Under the pieces are notes generated by a model. The model did no database searches. It was not told the origin of the DNA and saw only the letters and a list, made by a program, of their open reading frames with translations. DNA of 64,000 bases, from positions 1 through 64,000 of the forward strand of contig DFGT01000039.1 in assembly GCA_002371265.1 (NCBI GenBank), written 5' to 3'. This document shows positions 60,001 through 64,000 of this stretch, one piece after another. The translations under genes and the position numbers were made by a program. The DNA comes from Bacteroidales bacterium UBA3743 (lineage in GTDB: Bacteria > Bacteroidota > Bacteroidia > Bacteroidales > Paludibacteraceae). Numbering within the stretch: position 1 is the stretch's first letter; the number at the start of each line of letters is the position of its first letter.

Positions 60001-63000
60001 TTACCTAATGCGGCCCAACCACCGTCTTCGTCGAATCCAGCCATACGCAATTCATCCAGCCAGATCTCCATGTTCTTAGTCTCGCCGCTTTCGTTGATTA
60101 CTCCGACCATGAGCGTCCTGATATCTCCGATTGAAGGATGACCCTTGATGGTTAATTCGTTGTTGCCATACGCTTTTGTGTAACGCATAGTAGGATCGAA
60201 AGCTTTTCCTGCTTTGTTGGCTTTGTTGCGCTCCATCTTCAAATTTACGAAGTCGTCAAAAGCAAAATCTACTTCCATTGGCCAGATACCTTCTTCTGTC
60301 ATCTCTCCTGCTGGAGTGTAGGTCACGTTGTTGATCTTATACTCGTAGTAGTTGTCGGTATAGTCGGAGCCGATACGAAGATAGAACTGAACACCGTTGG
60401 CAGACTGGTATGGGTCATTGTATTCGTCCTCGAAGTGGACGAACATCTTCAAACGTTTATATTGGCGTGCATCAAGAGATGTGCGTTTGTATGCTCCTGC
60501 AGTTTCTTTTGGCTTCAATTGAGTCACAACCATTCGCATAGACTGCTCATTTTCAAGTCTGTCTACACTTGTTGTAGGGTCTAGAGAACGGTCGATGCCA
60601 GGAGGTGTCGTGTATCCGACTGGTTTTTTCTGTCGGTCTTTCTCGTAGCAGACAGAAGAAATTTGCATTGCTTCTGTATTTGTCTTGATGTTGTTTGAGT
60701 AATTGTTGTCGCTGCCTTCAAACAATGCTTTGTCTCCACGGTTGCTGATAGTTCTCCATTCTGTACGAGTGAGGTTCATACCTCCGAAACGAAGGTATGT
60801 CGTATCTTTGAATCCGGTCATATACATACGTATGTAGCGGATTGATGTGAAACTAGGACCTTTTTTGTTAGTGGCATCCGAACCATTGACGTCAGCATCC
60901 TGGAGAGGAATCTTTAAGCGATACCATGTTACGTGTTTTGTGTTACCGTTAGGAAGCTTGCCTGAATTTGTTTCTGTCCTGTTGATAATGTAGTTGTCTT
61001 TCCACTTAGAAGTGTCTGATGAGAATATCTCAGGAGTGATGTTGATTACATATTCATAGTATTTTTCTCTTGTGTTAAGAGTCTTGTCTCCGTTGATATC
61101 TTCTGTGTTTGGAATCCATGATCCGGCAGTGCTGTTTTCTCCACTTCCGTCAACAATTGAATTTCCTTCCATACCATTATAGTAGTGGTAACACTCAAGT
61201 ATGCTTTCTTTTTTGTTCTTTCTGTAATGAACAAAATCATCGCCTGCTGGGTCTGCGGCAAATACGTCATAATTGGCTACGTTCTTTGCTGATAACCCTT
61301 CAAGATATCTTTTATATGTGTCAAATTCTTTTTCCTCTTCTGAATTTTTTCCGTTCAAACCTAAATCTTGGTATTTGATATAGTCATTGTCAAATTTGCC
61401 AGTGGCACGTCCTAATGGCTTTCTACCCCAAATGGTTTCGTTCTTTTTTGTCGGATCTGTTTCTTGGATAAAACGCTCTTCAGCTTCAATTTCATTGTCA
61501 TGGAGAATGTCTTCTGATATTTCTCCTAAGTTGAACACCAATTTACCGTTAGCGTTTTCATTGATTCCATCCTGAGAATAAGGGTCTAGCAACCAAAGTT
61601 CGAGGTATTCGATATTGCTCTTGCTGAAATTTGTGGTTTCCAATTTACGCATTATACCTCCCCATCTGTCTTCTGGGTTTTCCAATTCTCCGTTTGTGCC
61701 CATTCCGTCGACATCAAGGTTGTACATACCTCTCTCTTTTGGATAGTATGCAACGTTCAACGTCGTAATGGTAGATGGAGTTCCGCTTATCTCCTCCTTT
61801 TCTGGATATAGCTCTTGCTCAATCACTTGACGAGTGAAATTGCTTGACATCTCATCGGTTGAAATTCCATCAGGTTTGCCACTTCCACTTCGCTGGAATA
61901 TGTTGTCAATGTGGTACCAGGCGAAATGTGCTCTGTTCAAACCAAATTCAATGTTCTTGAATTTCAGACTGTCTTTATCTTGGTTTCTCCAGAATCTGTC
62001 GTTGTGACGGACAAAATCGGTCTCAAGATTGTCTGTTCTTCTTCTGATAGGCACACTGGCAAGTGTCCATGAATTTGCACTCATTATATTGATGCTGCTT
62101 TCTGTACCTTCGAAGTCGTCGATATATGCCACACTCTCTCCATTTTGTTCTATGGCTTTGGCGTGACCTGGAATCAGTTGTGCGAATTCTCCTGATAAAG
62201 TGAAGTTAGACGGTGCTTTCGCCTCTACTAATGGTAGCGCGTCTGTCACTTTTGTCAACCAGTTGCTTTGGGTTGTGTATGCTGCATTCACACCCCATAT
62301 GGTGTTTGATTTTGGCTCACTTCCATTAGACACTTTCTCTGTCATCGGTTTTTCTGATAGATGCATGATAGTGGCTCCGACAGACAACCTATCACTGAAT
62401 TTATATTCGGTGTTGACACCGATTAGAGAAGATTTTTGTGTGCTGAACATGTTCTCACTCTCGGATGTCACATTCACCTGAGAGTTGCTGGCTAGTACTG
62501 CTTCATCCAGGATTCTGACGATTCCTGCCGCATAGTCTACTGTATAACCGGTGCCTTCTTCCAATGTTCGTCCTCCAGCTGTCACTCTTACTGATCCTTT
62601 CTTTGCGTATGGCTTGATTCGGATCTCGTTTCCAGAAGAAGATTTGTATTCACCTGTGATCTTGAACTTTGCATTTTCTGCATATTCGTATGCATCGCTC
62701 TTGATGTTTGTGTATAATTTGTCAAACATCAAGTCTTCACATCCCGTACCTTTAAGTGCCTCGCCAAATGGCTCAACACAAGGCAGGATGATTCTACCTT
62801 GAGATGCCAGCACTGTGTATCCTTCAAGAAAGTCGTATTTGCCATCAGACATTTTGCGTTGCTTGCTGTTTAATCTGTCGGCACCGATGACTTTGATCCA
62901 TTTCTGATTCTTGACCTGTCCTTCTTTAGCATAGTCAAGATAAAGTCCTCCACTGCTTAAACATTTGATTTGTAGATCAAAATCTTTTTCTTGAATATTG

Positions 63001-64000
63001 TATCCGCCTATATTGTAGACGTTCTTCATCATCAAATCCCAAATCTCGTCGTTGTTTGGATCAACCTCAACTGTTTTGATCAACTTGGCATACAGAGCTG
63101 GGGCATCATTAGGTGATCCTGATTCAGTCTCGTTTTCCATTGTTGATGATAGATTTGACGACAACTCTCCGACACGGTATGTCTTGCCTCCCATTCGATA
63201 TTCATAGGCTACAGCCAAAACCTCTCCGCTGTTCAATGCTGTACGCAGCGAAATGTATCCTAAGTTTTCGTTTAAGGTATACTCGCTTGATGTCAGTTTC
63301 CTTGCCGACTTGATCTCTGCGTAATCTTCGTCTTTCTTTAGAAGACTAAGCTCAGGAATGTCTTCTATCATGTTTGCCGTACGCAATGGGTGCTTTTTAT
63401 CCTTTATTTCTGAGTACACTTCCCAATTGTCGTTTTTGGGAGTCTCAGCCCCCTTGGGCTCTCCTAATTTTTTGAATGCTATGACATTACGCGTGCTCTG
63501 TGTGTTCTGATTTTGAGTCGTGTAGTTTGAATTTGTCACCCACACATCAATATTCGTGATGACTATGCCATTCTGAATTACGGGCACTTGTCTCATCCAC
63601 TCGTCATAGTGGTCACGGAAGTATTTAGATAGGAAATAGTGTCTGTTCTCGTCATAGTCGGTGATGTCGACTTCAAATTCGGTTGTTGACGCGCCGTTTT
63701 TTGAAGTGACAGTCTCTGATTCTGTCTCTTGTTTTGAAACTACCGCAGAAACTTTCAATTTTCCATACTGTAGCTCTGTCATGACTCCGAATAGTGAGTT
63801 GCTACCTGGAATAAGTGTTGACGAGAGTGGCAGACTGACATTTCCCACATCTATTTTGCGGATGATGTCATCTTCCTTGCCTTGGTATGATAGTTTTATA
63901 AGTTCTCTGTCTGTCTCAAATGACGACTCAGTGTTATAGTTCAATTTCACGTTTATTCGGTCGCCGACGGTACCGCTTGCATTTATCTGAACTTTTGTGT
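57036..64000 (-). CDS. sprA: T9SS outer-membrane translocon SprA/Sov (5' end outside window)
   Basis: Giant outer-membrane beta-barrel that is the exit channel of type IX secretion. Seen: more than 2,300 residues in the window, with family blocks VGDRINVKLNYNTE, DREIIKL-type start of the first domain, SVAYIDDFEGTESSINIMS, NMEIWLDELRMAGFDEDGGWA, and many long beta strands, including the C-terminal VEYVVSQAMKISFFYDRSVSKP-like segment (EYVVSQAMKISFFYDRSV). The GTG at 63950 is not the start: the frame stays open to the edge, encoding TKVQINASGTVGDRIN, so the N-terminus and signal peptide are missing. The 3' end is complete and is followed by a terminator. It is the partner of the porPKLMN locus 47 kb away. 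Confidence 0.95.
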   Translation of the reverse strand, partial: TKVQINASGTVGDRINVKLNYNTESSFETDRELIKLSYQGKEDDIIRKIDVGNVSLPLSSTLIPGSNSLFGVMTELQYGKLKVSAVVSKQETESETVTSKNGASTTEFEVDITDYDENRHYFLSKYFRDHYDEWMRQVPVIQNGIVITNIDVWVTNSNYTTQNQNTQSTRNVIAFKKLGEPKGAETPKNDNWEVYSEIKDKKHPLRTANMIEDIPELSLLKKDEDYAEIKSARKLTSSEYTLNENLGYISLRTALNSGEVLAVAYEYRMGGKTYRVGELSSNLSSTMENETESGSPNDAPALYAKLIKTVEVDPNNDEIWDLMMKNVYNIGGYNIQEKDFDLQIKCLSSGGLYLDYAKEGQVKNQKWIKVIGADRLNSKQRKMSDGKYDFLEGYTVLASQGRIILPCVEPFGEALKGTGCEDLMFDKLYTNIKSDAYEYAENAKFKITGEYKSSSGNEIRIKPYAKKGSVRVTAGGRTLEEGTGYTVDYAAGIVRILDEAVLASNSQVNVTSESENMFSTQKSSLIGVNTEYKFSDRLSVGATIMHLSEKPMTEKVSNGSEPKSNTIWGVNAAYTTQSNWLTKVTDALPLVEAKAPSNFTLSGEFAQLIPGHAKAIEQNGESVAYIDDFEGTESSINIMSANSWTLASVPIRRRTDNLETDFVRHNDRFWRNQDKDSLKFKNIEFGLNRAHFAWYHIDNIFQRSGSGKPDGISTDEMSSNFTRQVIEQELYPEKEEISGTPSTITTLNVAYYPKERGMYNLDVDGMGTNGELENPEDRWGGIMRKLETTNFSKSNIEYLELWLLDPYSQDGINENANGKLVFNLGEISEDILHDNEIEAEERFIQETDPTKKNETIWGRKPLGRATGKFDNDYIKYQDLGLNGKNSEEEKEFDTYKRYLEGLSAKNVANYDVFAADPAGDDFVHYRKNKKESILECYHYYNGMEGNSIVDGSGENSTAGSWIPNTEDINGDKTLNTREKYYEYVINITPEIFSSDTSKWKDNYIINRTETNSGKLPNGNTKHVTWYRLKIPLQDADVNGSDATNKKGPSFTSIRYIRMYMTGFKDTTYLRFGGMNLTRTEWRTISNRGDKALFEGSDNNYSNNIKTNTEAMQISSVCYEKDRQKKPVGYTTPPGIDRSLDPTTSVDRLENEQSMRMVVTQLKPKETAGAYKRTSLDARQYKRLKMFVHFEDEYNDPYQSANGVQFYLRIGSDYTDNYYEYKINNVTYTPAGEMTEEGIWPMEVDFAFDDFVNLKMERNKANKAGKAFDPTMRYTKAYGNNELTIKGHPSIGDIRTLMVGVINESGETKNMEIWLDELRMAGFDEDGGWAALGKIGFTLSDFASFDATGRIETTGFGGIESNVMDRNMEDVYSLDMSATVQLGKLFPEKAHVNMPLTVTHSREKEKPKYDPTNTDVLLKDALKDASDAYKDSLEKISVVSSEQTSFALTNVRVGIASKDPMPYDPANFSFSVAFTKRNEHDIDVQYDMTRTYRGDFNYSYSLSPKALMPFKNSKFFKTKKWKLFTDFGFYPMPNSYTFSLNMDRSYNEVLARELGSDPTTITKRDLITDMTWDKNFNMTRRADIKWNFTKNIKLSFATAMNSEIEESLAFNSEYLDLPRMREYKYNREYIYDLREDSISQWAKDLRESTLKSFLAAGEPYNYSQQLNISYAIPINKISAFDWITANASYTGNYDWQRGVTINPNTYTSNNDIADSKRSWNGDIRFNMETLYNKSSYLKDVNKKFSKTALSKKANEKLAARKDTTKKDDEVVEAPKAKEAKTYERKNLRLKKGNKTRISHRLAANRIIVEAVDKDGKPYDLKYEVIDQNAINVIAKEDVANITITVKQKLRKNEKLGDILDGFVRGLMMVRNVSGNIRLTEGTTLNGYNKGSGFLGQAGSGEPGAKFTFGFYRAADAIEEAINKNQLGLEDVVNPIVLTHDQTVQVKTVLEPYTGIKFDLNAAASWNKGDEIYYFDGYHKGVEDLFSGTHSHTDIAIRRSSFKRGATTSSETFAEFIDNVYKMRAHIEKTNPNRGDAEVPLNSADVLVPAFVSAYKGENLDRNKDEKIIRRVGKMLPNWKFTLDLLSKAPILKEGFKAFNITHGYKCTYNVNSFSKHLDWDPLYDDLNGFGIIQDEGEATPFLVRSTKVDNVNLTEAFNPLIGINSTLKNSVRMKFEFNRNRTVGLDIPALQIVESYSKGFKIGGGYRIDNFGVVIGFVDKKKKTKVNNDLNLNLDIDFKNTEAFIRKFETIANTIEERSSGLQTLKAEFTAEYVVSQAMKISFFYDRSVSKPRVSTSYPITTSKFGFKLHLLLTETTSRDD

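Noticed and set aside
57036..63950. SprA starting at the GTG at 63950
   Set aside because: The frame continues to the window edge with family-conserved sequence (SGTVGDRIN), so the start lies outside.

Overview
The window is chromosomal DNA from a member of the Bacteroidota, most likely an anaerobic Bacteroidales. The evidence is a porP-porK-porL-porM-porN type IX secretion (T9SS) operon, a second T9SS locus with the giant translocon protein SprA/Sov, several cargo proteins with T9SS C-terminal sorting domains, a three-subunit succinate dehydrogenase/fumarate reductase (C-A-B order), and repeated promoters of the Bacteroidota form TTTG-N19/20-TAnnTTTG. I cannot name a genus from sequence alone.

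Layout. 0-5 kb: metY, a small secreted protein and leuS, all on the minus strand. 5-11.4 kb: the por operon, followed upstream by a small acidic DUF2795 protein. 11.5-16 kb: prmA and the fumarate reductase operon. 16-19.6 kb: a divergent DASS dicarboxylate transporter and a DcaP-like outer-membrane channel, which together with the reductase look like a succinate/dicarboxylate cluster. 19.6-22 kb: rpsO, a ketoacyl-synthase fusion, tRNA-Thr and tRNA-Asp. 22.2-23.5 kb: two small secreted proteins, one with a T9SS sorting domain. 23.7-27.4 kb: a Wza-like/Wzz-like polysaccharide export pair. 27.6-31.3 kb: a DUF445 membrane protein and malQ. 31.8-42 kb: an approximately 3,195-residue T9SS-exported LamG protein followed after 14 bases by a probable surface lipoprotein that shares a domain with it. 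42-49 kb: yitT, clpB, rpe, comEC. 49-54.4 kb: tRNA-Met, two identical tRNA-Glu genes, and an accessory segment with a DUF262-HNH nuclease, a lipoprotein, an EcoRI-family adenine methyltransferase and a BRO/DinD-like protein. 54.4-64 kb: a calycin-like T9SS cargo protein and sprA, which is cut by the window edge.

How the parts connect. The por genes and sprA build the type IX secretion machine, and the proteins at 22.3, 31.8 and 54.5 kb carry its C-terminal export signal. The reductase, DASS transporter and DcaP-like channel can be read as one fermentative succinate module. The nuclease and methyltransferase look like an unusual restriction-modification pair.

The most unusual signal is upstream of the EcoRI-family methyltransferase. 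About 220 bases on the minus strand (52645-52868) fold into a nested set of long stems whose imperfect pairs are G-U wobbles only when read on the minus strand, with a perfect 9-bp hairpin three bases before one candidate start codon. This resembles a structured regulatory or functional RNA that I do not recognise. A three-unit 34-bp palindromic repeat touches the other end of the same gene. The intergenic regions of 45-57 kb also hold several families of dispersed palindromic repeats.
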